Assembly (NCBI GenBank): GCA_009840545.1
Contig: VXNM01000014.1
Span: forward strand, 1-59,096
Length of the DNA stretch: 59,096 nt
Direction of reading: 5' to 3'
DNA from: Gammaproteobacteria bacterium
GTDB lineage: Bacteria > Pseudomonadota > Gammaproteobacteria > Pseudomonadales > Azotimanducaceae
The notes beneath the pieces are model-generated. The model made no database searches. It was not told the origin of the DNA and worked only from the letters and a program-made list of their open reading frames with translations. This document shows, in pieces, positions 47,491-55,993 of this stretch. The translations under genes and the position numbers were made by a program. How positions within the stretch are numbered: the first letter of the stretch is position 1; each line of letters starts with the position of its first letter.

Positions 47491-47720
47491 AGCAATTTGC
47501 GGACTAAGTTTTTCATTTCAAAGGAATCTGTTTCGAGTATATGCCAAATCGCCATTTGCATACACAAAGCCATTGAGGCTAGCCGGACTTGCTAAAGGGA
47601 ATCTGAATTCTCAGGTCGAGAGCTCGTATAAACCTCGATGACCCAGAATTTCCCATTTCTCGGCGTCGATCTATCGAACCTATCGATCTCCACTCAGTTA
47701 TTGCTCAATTTCTTTAGGGC

Positions 47721-48401
47721 ATGCAGGACATGGCAAAGGCTTTTGAGAACATTCGGGTACTTGATCTATCAGATCGCCTTTCCGGTGCGTGGGCTGACCG
47801 TCTCTTCGGAAATTTTGGAGCATATGTGATTCTCGTAGAAGACAAGCAAGGCCATCCATTGCGCCGTGAACCACCATTCCTCAGCGATGAGCCAGGTGTC
47901 GAGAACTCTCTGCTGCATGCATACGTAAGTTCGAACACGCGTTTTGTACCTGTAGAGGATAGTGAACTTCGAGAATTATTCGAGACTTCAGCTGTAGTGG
48001 TTACCTCTTGCATCTATCTCCCAGACGAGCTCGAGTTTCTACCTTCAATCTCCATCCATCTTTCCATTACGCCTCACGGACTCGATGGGCCCATTGCGCA
48101 TTTGCCAGGCAACAATCTCACAGCTTGTGCAAAGTCAGGGTGGTGCGCCATCAATCAGTGCATTGACCATGAACCCTTACAATTGCACCACAACCAAAGT
48201 GGCTACATATCAGGGTTTGCTGGATTTGCTCGTGCTTCCACTGCTCTGTTTCACAGTCTGCGTACTGGTAACGGAGAACTCGTCGACGACAGCGAGGACG
48301 AAGCTTTGGCGAACACCTGTACTCCGTGGGCGGAAGTGCGACTGTTCATCGGCGGCAACAATCAACAATCGCCAAGTTATTCATTCGAAGGCTTAATATG
48401 A
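47721..48401 (+). CDS. truncated CaiB/BaiF-like CoA-transferase, N-terminal half
   Basis: 226 aa; ATG at 47721, with TTTAGGG close upstream. The first part (FENIRVLDLSDRLSGAWADRLFGNFGAYVILVEDKQG) is a clear type III CoA-transferase opening and aligns with copy 1 of the fused enzyme at 6268; a degraded form of the GxGQ-x-x-D block is present (GNGELVDDSED). The family needs about 400 residues, so the C-terminal half is absent and catalysis is doubtful. It may be a decayed gene or a protein that needs a partner. A cupin gene begins 54 nt downstream on the same strand. Confidence 0.6.
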   Translation: MQDMAKAFENIRVLDLSDRLSGAWADRLFGNFGAYVILVEDKQGHPLRREPPFLSDEPGVENSLLHAYVSSNTRFVPVEDSELRELFETSAVVVTSCIYLPDELEFLPSISIHLSITPHGLDGPIAHLPGNNLTACAKSGWCAINQCIDHEPLQLHHNQSGYISGFAGFARASTALFHSLRTGNGELVDDSEDEALANTCTPWAEVRLFIGGNNQQSPSYSFEGLI

Positions 48402-48455
48402 ACCAAGTTTGTAAATTTGTTCGATTCAAACCGTCAACGCTCAAGGAAATCACTC

Positions 48456-48938
48456 ATGTGCAATGACACAACACCTCATGCAATCCTCGCTGAGGATGTG
48501 CGTTCAAGACCAAAAGGATCAAACTATCCTGAACCATTCAGGACTCGTGTCGGAGAGATGGAGAAAAGACCCCTTGGGAACTTCTTTGGACTGCGCAATT
48601 TCGGCGTCAATTTCTCTCGCCTGCCACCTGGTTCCATGTCGGCTCTCATGCACTCACATTCCGAGCAAGATGAACTGGTGTACGTGCTTCAGGGACAACC
48701 TACTTTAGTTAAGGAATCTACTGAAATTAAACTGAAACCAGGAATGTGTTGTGGTTTTCCTGCAAACGGCGAAGCGCACCATTTGGTCAATCGCACGGAG
48801 CAAGATGTTGTGATTCTTGAAATTGGCGATAGAACCAGAGGCGACGAAGTTCGTTACCCGAACGATGATCTTAAAGCTGGTCTTCGATCTGATGGCAAAC
48901 GAGGTTTCAGCCATACAGATGGAACACCGTACGATTAG
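48456..48938 (+). CDS. cupin-domain protein
   Basis: Small metal-binding beta-barrel protein, 160 aa. The ATG at 48456 with AAGGAAA upstream is preferred to a start 39 nt earlier. The two cupin motifs are visible: HSHSEQDELVYVLQGQPTL and, later, PANGEAHHLVNRT. The His/Glu pattern suits a divalent metal. Cupins of this size bind sugars, small acids or act as sensors. The gene lies 54 nt behind the truncated CoA-transferase and may share its transcript. Exact role unknown. Confidence 0.82.
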   Translation: MCNDTTPHAILAEDVRSRPKGSNYPEPFRTRVGEMEKRPLGNFFGLRNFGVNFSRLPPGSMSALMHSHSEQDELVYVLQGQPTLVKESTEIKLKPGMCCGFPANGEAHHLVNRTEQDVVILEIGDRTRGDEVRYPNDDLKAGLRSDGKRGFSHTDGTPYD

Positions 48939-49334
48939 CAATTCCGATTGAGACTAGACGGGTGTCGTAGACGCAACGCTGTCGAGCTAACTCGTCGCAT
49001 TGGCGAAGCTCCTTCGCTCATACCACTCCACTCCATGTTTCTGAATGTGCTCCAATAGCGGTTACTTTGAATAGAACCAAGCAACACGATATCGACTGTC
49101 TTGGCCATTGGAACGAGATCAATTGCGGCAGCAAGCCGCGCATGATCTGTCAAAGTTACTCTCTCGCCGAGATTCACCATTCGCTGGCCGCCATGCAACA
49201 ATCCGTGTTGTGGGATCTCGACACCAAAAAACGGTACACGGTGCCGTCCGCACCGAGCGTTCATGCAAAAGGGTATATACCAAGCGCTCGACCTCAAAAT
49301 CCGCACCCAACCCTTGCAATCCACTAAGAAATAA

Positions 49335-49349
49335 CGCCCAATCAGGGCG
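49335..49349 (-). terminator. short hairpin with downstream T-rich run
   Basis: CGCCC and GGGCG arms with a 5-nt loop. On the minus strand it is followed by TTATTTCTT, which would suit a weak Rho-independent terminator for leftward transcription. The stem is only 5 bp and no confident gene ends here. Confidence 0.2.
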
Positions 49350-49491
49350 AAAACCCTAAATTGCAGTGCGTAACGATTTTGGCATATACATACATATCAA
49401 CTAGTTAGCCTGTCAGACCGTCGAAGTCAGGGCTATATCTCCAGCGTCGAATGAACGGCAAGCTAGAGCGATCACGAACATGAATTTGTCC

Positions 49492-49660
49492 TTGAGTTCC
49501 GTCGGCGATTGCTGTGACACCGCCAACGCCGAAAGTTTTGTTGCGATGTTGGAAACTGAGTTAATCGATCGTCAACCGCGACAACGATTTCGCACCCGAG
49601 CGGAAGCGAGCCGAAAGATTTTTGGCTACTTGGAAGGGTTCTAAAGTCGATGCCGAGTAC
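49492..49660 (+). mobile_element. IS3-family OrfB fragment, decayed
   Basis: The + strand reads VGDCCDTANAESFVAM, LETELIDRQPRQRFRTR and RKIFGYLEGF, the conserved end of an IS3-type DDE transposase with the catalytic Glu in NAESF, then stops at 49642-49644 where relatives have a tyrosine codon. Only about 50 codons remain in frame and no IS ends are recognised. It differs from the IS3 remnants at 34847 and 53578, so it derives from another element. Confidence 0.7.
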
Positions 49661-49891
49661 ATTTAGCACGGGATTGACAGTCTCCAGTAGCTGATGAACG
49701 CAGATATGTGGTGGAGCATGGTTCTACAGCAAATCCCGATATAATCTGTCTATCAAATTGAGGCAACTTCAGACTCAGGCTTGCGTCATCAACAATTATG
49801 TCCTTCGGCGCGTCGTGAAAGCGCGAGCGCGTAGGAAATAGCCCTAAATTTATGACACTCACGAGTTCGGGATGTTTGGGTTTTTCAGATC

Positions 49892-51670
49892 TTAGCTTTC
49901 ATCGCTGGCGGGCAGTAGAGATCGAACGACTTTTAGTTGTTGCTCTGTCAAAACGTCGCCCTGACGTTCTTGCTTACGAACAAGTTCACTCGCGATGTAT
50001 TTCCGAGTCTCGTCATCTGGCATTTCCTTGAGTTGATCAATCAAATTGTGGACACCATGACGGGGGGCATACAAAGTAATTGCCCAGAGGTACCTTTTCT
50101 TCAGATCGGAATCTAGTTCGTCCGCTAAATTGAGGGCATCAGCCCACCTTCCTTCTTCTAGCAATTCATCACCTACTGCTGTAAATCCATCATAGATTGC
50201 GGCATCTGGCAGATGATCAAGCAAGCTGATCGCTTTGTCGAGGTTGCCACTGTTGAGCAGAAGAAACGAAATCAAATCTCCCACCTTACCGCGTTGGCCG
50301 AAAGAGGAATCTATGGGCTGTTCGAATGCTATCTCGAATGCCTTGTCAGGATCAACCTGAATGTAGTTTACTAGGGCCCAGAAAAGCAAATTGCCTTGTT
50401 TGTAACTGCCTGGAAGAGTAGCTTCCTGGATCCACGCGATAGCCTCCAACGGGTCATGCTCAGACCAGCTCATGATCAATTCCGATTCAAGATATTCACC
50501 AAGTACACCTAAAATTTTCCGTAGTTCCCCGAGACGTTGTATTACTTCCTCTGGATTAGTCTTGGCCAACTCACGAACTGCCAGCGATGCTGCGGAGCTT
50601 CGGTCGCTTCGCTCAATCTGACTCATGCTTTCCAAAACGTTTATTGGATCTTGCTTAGCCCATTCGGCTTTCAATTTTCCGTAGAAAAATTGTTGCTTGT
50701 TATATCCAAATTCAGTCACCGCGAAGTACGCCCCTTTTGGATCGTGATTTGCCCAAGCGTCTATGAGAATGGGCAGAACAAAATCTCTACTTTCGTAAGG
50801 CATACTGTTAACCTCTTGAAAAACTCTATTTGGTGCTGTTTCCAGTACTTTTCTCATGACGGACTCAAGGACGACTCGGTCTCTCGGATACATGGTCTCG
50901 AAAAAATGGCTTAAGACTTCATAACCTTCCGCTTCGATTCGCGTGATTGCAATCTGCACAAGTAGGTCAATCTGTTCATCGTTGTCAACATCGTCTTGCA
51001 AGACTTGCTCCCATGCTACCGCGGGTTGATCTAGCTGTTCGATAACTTCGGCCTCTCGAAGCAGTCTGACAACGAGTTTGGATACCTGAGCATCCTCGGT
51101 TAGTCCGTTCCAATCACGCTCGGACAAATCATCTCGACCAGCAACCATCGTTCTAAGTGCATCTTCTTGGTAGGATTGCGGCAAACTTTGGACAATCTCA
51201 AGAGCTTCTTCCAGTGGGTCTGTTGACAGTGTCGCTACCACTAGGTTTATAAGTTTTTGATGACGATTCCAAGGAAATTTCCATATCAGGTTCAAAGCGG
51301 TCTCAGGATTTTTGTCTGTCACCGTTGCTATCAACAAGTCCTGCAATAATTGAACTTGACTGTCTTGTTCCAAGTCGAACGTTTGCATTGCGACCTGCAC
51401 TAGTTGGTCGTTCGACTTTTCTTCAAGCAATTCCAGGTAGTCTTCCAAAGTGAGCGGTTCTTCCGTAGTCTGTAGTATCGATTGCCAGGAGTCCAGGTCA
51501 AATCTGGACCTCACGACGGGGGAAGCACTGCCACTTTCTTCTCTGTCAAGATTACGTTCGCCATGAATTGGGTCAAATGGGAACATTTGCCAAACAATCA
51601 AGACCAAGGTGCAACCGACAACCGCGGATACCAGCACTGCGAGGAAAAGCTTCTTGCTTGAGTTTGTCAT
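49892..51670 (-). CDS. membrane-anchored helical-repeat protein, paralog B
   Basis: Uncharacterised protein, 592 aa, ATG at 51670 with no clear ribosome site. One N-terminal membrane segment (about 7-30, KLFLAVLVSAVVGCTLVLIVW) is followed by an acidic stretch and helical repeats of about 35 residues with W-(A/S)-x-x-D-P motifs (WANHDPKGAYF, WAKQDPINVLES, WSEHDPLEAIAW). The end LPASDES is acidic. It begins 68 nt after the stop of paralog C on the same strand, suggesting a two-gene transcript with C first. Organisation matches paralog A at 45550. Function unknown; a scaffold or binding role is inferred from the solenoid. Confidence 0.75.
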   Translation of the reverse strand: MTNSSKKLFLAVLVSAVVGCTLVLIVWQMFPFDPIHGERNLDREESGSASPVVRSRFDLDSWQSILQTTEEPLTLEDYLELLEEKSNDQLVQVAMQTFDLEQDSQVQLLQDLLIATVTDKNPETALNLIWKFPWNRHQKLINLVVATLSTDPLEEALEIVQSLPQSYQEDALRTMVAGRDDLSERDWNGLTEDAQVSKLVVRLLREAEVIEQLDQPAVAWEQVLQDDVDNDEQIDLLVQIAITRIEAEGYEVLSHFFETMYPRDRVVLESVMRKVLETAPNRVFQEVNSMPYESRDFVLPILIDAWANHDPKGAYFAVTEFGYNKQQFFYGKLKAEWAKQDPINVLESMSQIERSDRSSAASLAVRELAKTNPEEVIQRLGELRKILGVLGEYLESELIMSWSEHDPLEAIAWIQEATLPGSYKQGNLLFWALVNYIQVDPDKAFEIAFEQPIDSSFGQRGKVGDLISFLLLNSGNLDKAISLLDHLPDAAIYDGFTAVGDELLEEGRWADALNLADELDSDLKKRYLWAITLYAPRHGVHNLIDQLKEMPDDETRKYIASELVRKQERQGDVLTEQQLKVVRSLLPASDES

Positions 51671-51738
51671 CGTTGTTTACGAGATTTCAACATCGCGAAC
51701 ACCTTGCAGCTCATATTTTCAAAGACCCAACCATGGTG

Positions 51739-53547
51739 TCACTGTGATTTGGTCTCGGAAACGAGATTCTCCAGCACGGAGATTTCATCTTGAGACATCT
51801 CGGCACGATAGTCAAGATGATCTTGCAGAAGGGTAGTAGCAACAGATTGTTGTGACTCAACTGTTGGTAGTTTGGCTAGATTTTCAAACAGTTCGTCTGG
51901 TCGCAATTGAAACCATATGATTGCCAGATTTTGAAAATATTGGGGTTGGTCGGAGCGAGCGAGCTCTGACCCGAGTGCGATTGCTTCGTCTATCTTGCCA
52001 AAGGAAACAAGAGACAAACCTATCGTGCTGCGAGCCGTTACAAGCAGAGATTCGTCAACTTCCTGAAGGAGCGCTGTCGCGCGTTCAAAATCCCCTGTTT
52101 GAGCCAATGATTCTATGACTCTGTTCTCCAACGTGAATCGCTGGTCGAACGCTTCCGGATCACCGTATTCGACGGCAATCCGATATGCTCTCAAAGGTTC
52201 CGTGAGAGAGAGAGCAGGCAAGACTTCCTGCAGAACGTTTTTGCGCAGAGTGTCATTGACGGAGTCCGTCTCCAACAACCAATCGGTCGCTGCAGACGCA
52301 TCGTACTCTATCCAGGTATTGGTCAACCATCGAACAGCCAAACCGACATTCTCACCTAGCTCCTTCATTTGGACAATGGTTGACAAAGCCTGCTCCAAAC
52401 GTTCTGTTCTGGCCAGACTCCTGACGGCATAAGCTATTACAGTTTTACGCAACTCTTGCGGAACTTGTCGAACGGCCTGCAACGCGCCTGTTGGTTCAAC
52501 TTCAGCCCGTGTCGTCCATACCGTTCGATAAGACTCTTGGAAAATTTCAGAACCTTTTATTTCCGATATCGCTTCCATGGCGGCCTGAGGGTCTAGACTA
52601 GCCCAAACGCGCAATATGTGATCATTCAAGCTGTCCCGCAAATTGGACGGGTTGTCTAGATTGAGTTGCCAAAATTCGAGTGGGTATTCTTGAACGATTT
52701 GGTTCAGCAGGTTCAAAAACAAGCGATTGGCACGAGCGTCGAAAAGGCCAATTTTGGCGTACTCGTCACGAAAGCTATTCAAGAGCAGTGTGAGAGCTTC
52801 GTCATCATCCTCTGACATCCATGTCCCGATGGTCTCTGACAGCAGGGACTCTTGTCGTACATCGTCCACATTGTCGGAAAATATCGATTCAAACGCTGCC
52901 TGAGGGCTGGATCGCATTAGCTGTTTAGCGGCGACTTCGGCCAATGCTTCGTCCAACAGTCCACCGATCTTTAGTGAATCTGCCAGTTGCAGTATGTCCG
53001 AAGACAGGGGAATTGGTAACGTTGAAGCGATTGCTCGGATTACAGCTGGTTGCATATGCCTAGCCTGTCGAGCCGCACTCCTAATCGCTTCGACCGGGTC
53101 TTGTGTGGCCCATGAGGAATAGAGAGTGGAAATCAGATTGAGGTGTCGAGTAGGACGCATCGACTGAATCGCATCAAGCGTAGCTTGTGGATCCATGCTA
53201 GCTAGTTGTTTGACCAGGAATTCCTGAATATACCAGGTGTGGAAATTACCGAACGAAGAGACCGTTTGGTTCAAGAGTTCAAGAATTTGATCAAACGTAG
53301 CCGTTTCAAAGAACAGCGCCAGTTCCAGGCTTTTGCCGACCAAGTTCGTGGTATCGGAAATTTCCTCTAAATTCGAAAAATTCAACGAAAGTTGATCAGT
53401 TGCAGTACCCGCGGACGAAATTGTTCCATCGAGAATGTGTGAATTACTAGTCGTAATTGAGGTGTAGAGCAATAATCCCATGAGAGTAAGTACAGTGCCG
53501 CCACTTAGTCCCCCGATAATGCCCCAGAAGAGCGAACGTGACTTCAT
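51739..53547 (-). CDS. membrane-anchored helical-repeat protein, paralog C
   Basis: Uncharacterised protein, 602 aa, ATG at 53547 without a clear ribosome site. One membrane segment (about 7-31, FWGIIGGLSGGTVLTLMGLLLY) is followed by repeats with W-(A/S)-x-x-D-P-x-x-A motifs (WATQDPVEAIRSA, WASLDPQAAMEAI, WIEYDASAATDWL). It is first in a likely transcript with paralog B. An IS3 end sits 30 nt upstream of its start, so the native promoter may have been displaced. Function unknown. Confidence 0.75.
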   Translation of the reverse strand: MKSRSLFWGIIGGLSGGTVLTLMGLLLYTSITTSNSHILDGTISSAGTATDQLSLNFSNLEEISDTTNLVGKSLELALFFETATFDQILELLNQTVSSFGNFHTWYIQEFLVKQLASMDPQATLDAIQSMRPTRHLNLISTLYSSWATQDPVEAIRSAARQARHMQPAVIRAIASTLPIPLSSDILQLADSLKIGGLLDEALAEVAAKQLMRSSPQAAFESIFSDNVDDVRQESLLSETIGTWMSEDDDEALTLLLNSFRDEYAKIGLFDARANRLFLNLLNQIVQEYPLEFWQLNLDNPSNLRDSLNDHILRVWASLDPQAAMEAISEIKGSEIFQESYRTVWTTRAEVEPTGALQAVRQVPQELRKTVIAYAVRSLARTERLEQALSTIVQMKELGENVGLAVRWLTNTWIEYDASAATDWLLETDSVNDTLRKNVLQEVLPALSLTEPLRAYRIAVEYGDPEAFDQRFTLENRVIESLAQTGDFERATALLQEVDESLLVTARSTIGLSLVSFGKIDEAIALGSELARSDQPQYFQNLAIIWFQLRPDELFENLAKLPTVESQQSVATTLLQDHLDYRAEMSQDEISVLENLVSETKSQ

Positions 53548-53577
53548 ACCGGTTTTAACTTCGGAATCATGGTTGTT

Positions 53578-53890
53578 TTGAACCTGCTACATGTTACTGG
53601 GCAAAGGAAAAATTGTTGCATTTTTCAATTTGCTTCTCGATCATCTCGCTCTCTCGTGTCGCCGTTCGAATTCCACAAGAGACAGGTATCCCAGAGCGGA
53701 ATTCAGTCGCTTCGTATTGTAGAACCCCTCGAGATTGTCGAAGATCATCGACTTCGCCTGCGCTCGGTCCGCAAAGCGAATTCCAGGCTGCCAATCGATC
53801 AGCTCGGTCTCCAGCGTGGCGAAGAAGCTTTCCGCCATCACGTTGTCGTAGCAGTCGCCAACCGAGCCCATCGAGATCGTGACGTTGGCG
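53578..53890 (-). mobile_element. IS3-family remnant: OrfB C-terminal end plus IS end
   Basis: The left end begins TGAACCTGCTACATG, matching the end at 34847. The minus strand then reads MGSVGDCYDNVMAESFF, LETELIDWQPGIRFADRAQ and FYNTKRLNSALGYLSL, the C-terminal third of an IS3-type DDE transposase with the catalytic Glu in MAESF, ending at a stop at 53641. The N-terminal two thirds are missing; the right side joins other IS debris. Confidence 0.78.
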
Positions 53891-53915
53891 TCCTCGCATG
53901 TCCATGTAAGAAAAA

Positions 53916-53960
53916 GTGGGACATTTCAAGTTGACAACAGTGGGACATTTTTTCTTGACA
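53916..53960. repeat. tandem 21-nt repeat, possible end of another insertion sequence
   Basis: GTGGGACATTTCAAGTTGACA (53916-53936) and GTGGGACATTTTTTCTTGACA (53940-53960) repeat with a 24-nt period. Such repeated units near one end are known for IS21- or IS481-type elements, and the units have that look. No transposase of such an element is in the window, so the family is a guess. Confidence 0.35.
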
Positions 53961-53965
53961 TTGAC

Positions 53966-54214
53966 AGCCGACGAGTGGCTACCGAAGGTGCACACCGCAA
54001 TCGCGAATCTCAAGCGATTCCTGCTCGGCACGTTCCACGGAGTCTCCTCTCCCAAGCTGCAGAAGTATCTCGACGAGTTCGTGTACCGCTACTAACGAAG
54101 GTTTTAGGAACCTCTGCTCCCGCATCGGCTTCTGTCGGTGTGCGCGAATCACTTGTCGTCGCCGGCCAAGATCCTGTATGGCGAGCCCTTGCTGTCATAG
54201 ATATAGAAGCGTGA
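53966..54214 (+). mobile_element. IS1595 (ISXO2-like) transposase C-terminal remnant
   Basis: The + strand reads WLPKVHTAIANLKRF, then HGVSSPKLQKYLDEFVYRY, then an in-frame TAA where the copy at 28482-28900 keeps going (YNRRFW). It is clearly homologous to that copy and to ISXO2-like transposases, but only about 80 codons survive and the frame is broken. Confidence 0.75.
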
Positions 54215-54227
54215 TCATGAATTAGTC

Positions 54228-54484
54228 TTGCTGATCGCTTCACTTACCGCACCCAACCTTCCAGAAGAGGTTCACCGTGCGCTGCGTGTCCGGGCTGCTC
54301 TTAGAGACCGAGTACCGAAGCTGAAGTACCCGCTATTTTGAGGGACTCCGTAGTGCCAGAGGAGAGAGTCGAGCTTGGCACGCTACTCACCGCTATTGGT
54401 CGGCGCGCTAAGTTGACGGGGGAAGAATTCGCAGCTCTTGAACAGCGCGATTCGACTCGACACCAGCCTATCAATCTCGAATGA
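54228..54484 (+). pseudogene. broken FitA/VapB-like antitoxin gene
   Basis: From a TTG near 54228 the frame reads LIASLTAPNLPEEVHRALRV, the ribbon-helix-helix opening of FitA/VapB antitoxins (N-L-P-x-E-V-x-R-x-L). It shifts at about 54320 and then reads EAEVPAILRDSVV... to a stop at 54482-54484, the usual second half of such proteins. The stop overlaps the following toxin ATG, as in intact pairs. One frameshift makes it non-functional as read. Confidence 0.65.
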
Positions 54485-54825
54485 TCCTGTGGGACACCAA
54501 TGTCGTGTCAGAGCCGATGCGAAATGAACCTGAACCTCTCGTTTCGGCATGGCTCGATGCTCGAGCATTAGAAACGCTGTTCTTGTCTGCCATTGCCGTC
54601 GCAGAGCTACGATAAGGAGTGAGGTCTTTGCCAAAGGGCCGCCGCCGCTACCACTTAGACCGAGACCTCGAAAATCTAATCCTTCCAATGTTCGCAGGTC
54701 GTATACTTGGGTTCGATCTTGCCTCGCCGCAACCGCGTCAGCCTATGCTATGGCAGTAGCGTCTCGCGACACGGCTCCCTTCGAGGCGGCGGGATTGAAG
54801 ACTATAAATCCCTGGTACGCGTAGA
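54481..54825 (+). pseudogene. broken FitB/VapC-like PIN-domain toxin gene
   Basis: The ATG at 54481 reads MILWDTNVVSEPM, the usual opening of FitB/VapC ribonucleases (Asp5 and Glu11 of the PIN site). It runs to AELR and hits TAA where relatives have tyrosine, then continues GVRSLPKGRRR... to about 54715. A frame change follows and the end AYAMAVASRDTAPFEAAGLKTINPW matches the last part of the fold, but about 30 residues with the third acidic residue are deleted. Three separate lesions show it is dead. Its ATG overlaps the antitoxin stop, confirming a former two-gene unit. Confidence 0.7.
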
Positions 54826-55064
54826 TGCTCTAACTCCATAATGAGAGTGCACCCACATTTCCCACACAACACCACAGCCTTCGAGATGTCTTTAGACAAT
54901 TCGATTCACTTAGAAGTGTGAGTCGGAGACCGACCATTGGCATAACCAAGATTTGCACTGCATCAGAGGGTGGGGGTTTTTACACGGATTTCAACTTGAG
55001 TGGAGCGATGCGGAAGTTTCGATATGCACAGCGCAGTGGCCGCGGGACGAGGAAGCACATGTTT
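54826..55064. other. short gap between TA remnant and HNH gene
   Basis: About 240 nt without a recognised gene or element. A + strand frame (54953-55195) overlaps the HNH gene in the opposite sense and is not supported. Confidence 0.3.
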
Positions 55065-55556
55065 TCAAATTGAGTCCTGGGGCAAATCTGCCGACTCCAG
55101 CATCTCAAGCAACTCGTGCAATCCTTTATACATGTCTATACATGCAAGATGAAAGTCTCGATCACTGGCAAATAGTGGGTGCTTCGTTCCTGTAATACTT
55201 TTCGAAATGCATGAATCAGGATCCTCAATGTACAGAATCAAATCAAACACATCAACCCATCGGGATCCAGTCCACACTCTAGCGTGTACTCTTGCACTGT
55301 CTGGACGCCTACTTATCCAATTTCTATCCTGCAATCGTTTTGTCAGATACGATTGCGAACGCTTACCTTTGATTGAATTGCAAGATGCGCAAAGCAATTG
55401 AAGATTGCTCAATTCATGTGTTCCTCCAAGTTTTCTGGGAACGATGTGATCGACGGCCAAATGTCGAAGACTAAGAGGTTCTCGGCAACCATTGCAAACT
55501 CCATCTTGCTTTCTATACAGCTGGCGTTGATTGGTCAGAGAGTTGTAGCGTTTCAT
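55065..55556 (-). CDS. HNH endonuclease-domain protein
   Basis: Predicted nuclease of the HNH superfamily, 163 aa, cytoplasmic. The N-terminal 65 residues carry the whole motif: Cys21-x-x-Cys24, then Asp36-His37 (VDHIVPRKLGG), the following Asn51 (SNLQLL) and Cys56-x-x-Cys59-Asn60. The arrangement resembles HNH parts attached to some DNA methyltransferases, so it may be a freed or truncated derivative; I saw no methyltransferase upstream. The last 90 residues are unassigned. The ATG at 55556 has no strong ribosome site. It lies between the toxin-antitoxin remnant and the ICE edge, and could be a restriction or homing activity. Confidence 0.75.
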   Translation of the reverse strand: MKRYNSLTNQRQLYRKQDGVCNGCREPLSLRHLAVDHIVPRKLGGTHELSNLQLLCASCNSIKGKRSQSYLTKRLQDRNWISRRPDSARVHARVWTGSRWVDVFDLILYIEDPDSCISKSITGTKHPLFASDRDFHLACIDMYKGLHELLEMLESADLPQDSI

Positions 55557-55993
55557 GGAATCAAACCGATAAGTAAGTGGGCAAGCTAAAGGCCAATAAC
55601 CAAATTGAGGAGACGGACCGTACTACAAGATAGCGTTTGCACATACCTCCGAGAGGCGCTCTAGAAAATTCAGGTGTGGACACTAATGCTCTCGATCAGT
55701 AGCGTCCCTGGACCCTCTTCATTAGTGAAGTTTCTCGTGCAAGACAGACCAAGTCTGCTGGTTCGCCGGTTGAATCTGACCGAGTTTTCACTGTGATCTC
55801 GATGCATGCGCCTCTAGTAATACCTGCAGAAGCAATCAGAAATTGGTTGATACTCGACATTCTCGGGCCGAATTGAGTGGTTCTTCTATTGCGAACAATT
55901 TGAACCCTGGAGGCTCAAACTTTCTCAATTTCTTCTTGCTACGAGCACCAAATCAATAGTGATCGCGTTGACTTCAGTCGCTCGTTGATCCAC
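55557..55993. other. gap with no recognised gene
   Basis: A 437-nt gap between two minus-strand genes. The HNH frame stays open upstream of its ATG for about 25 codons but the extra residues do not look like a protein I recognise. No promoter, repeat or tRNA was seen. Confidence 0.35.

Larger units (their letters stand above)
48939..49891. other. long gap with IS3 debris and a possible hairpin
   Basis: In this 953-nt gap, frames on both strands over 48935-49360 oppose each other, have no ribosome sites and match nothing I know. An IS3 OrfB fragment lies at 49492-49660 (listed). A short hairpin at 49335-49349 is also listed. The rest is unassigned. Confidence 0.4.

Noticed and set aside
48935-49360. 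Opposing frames of 66-129 codons on both strands
   Set aside because: They overlap each other, have no ribosome sites and resemble nothing I recognise.
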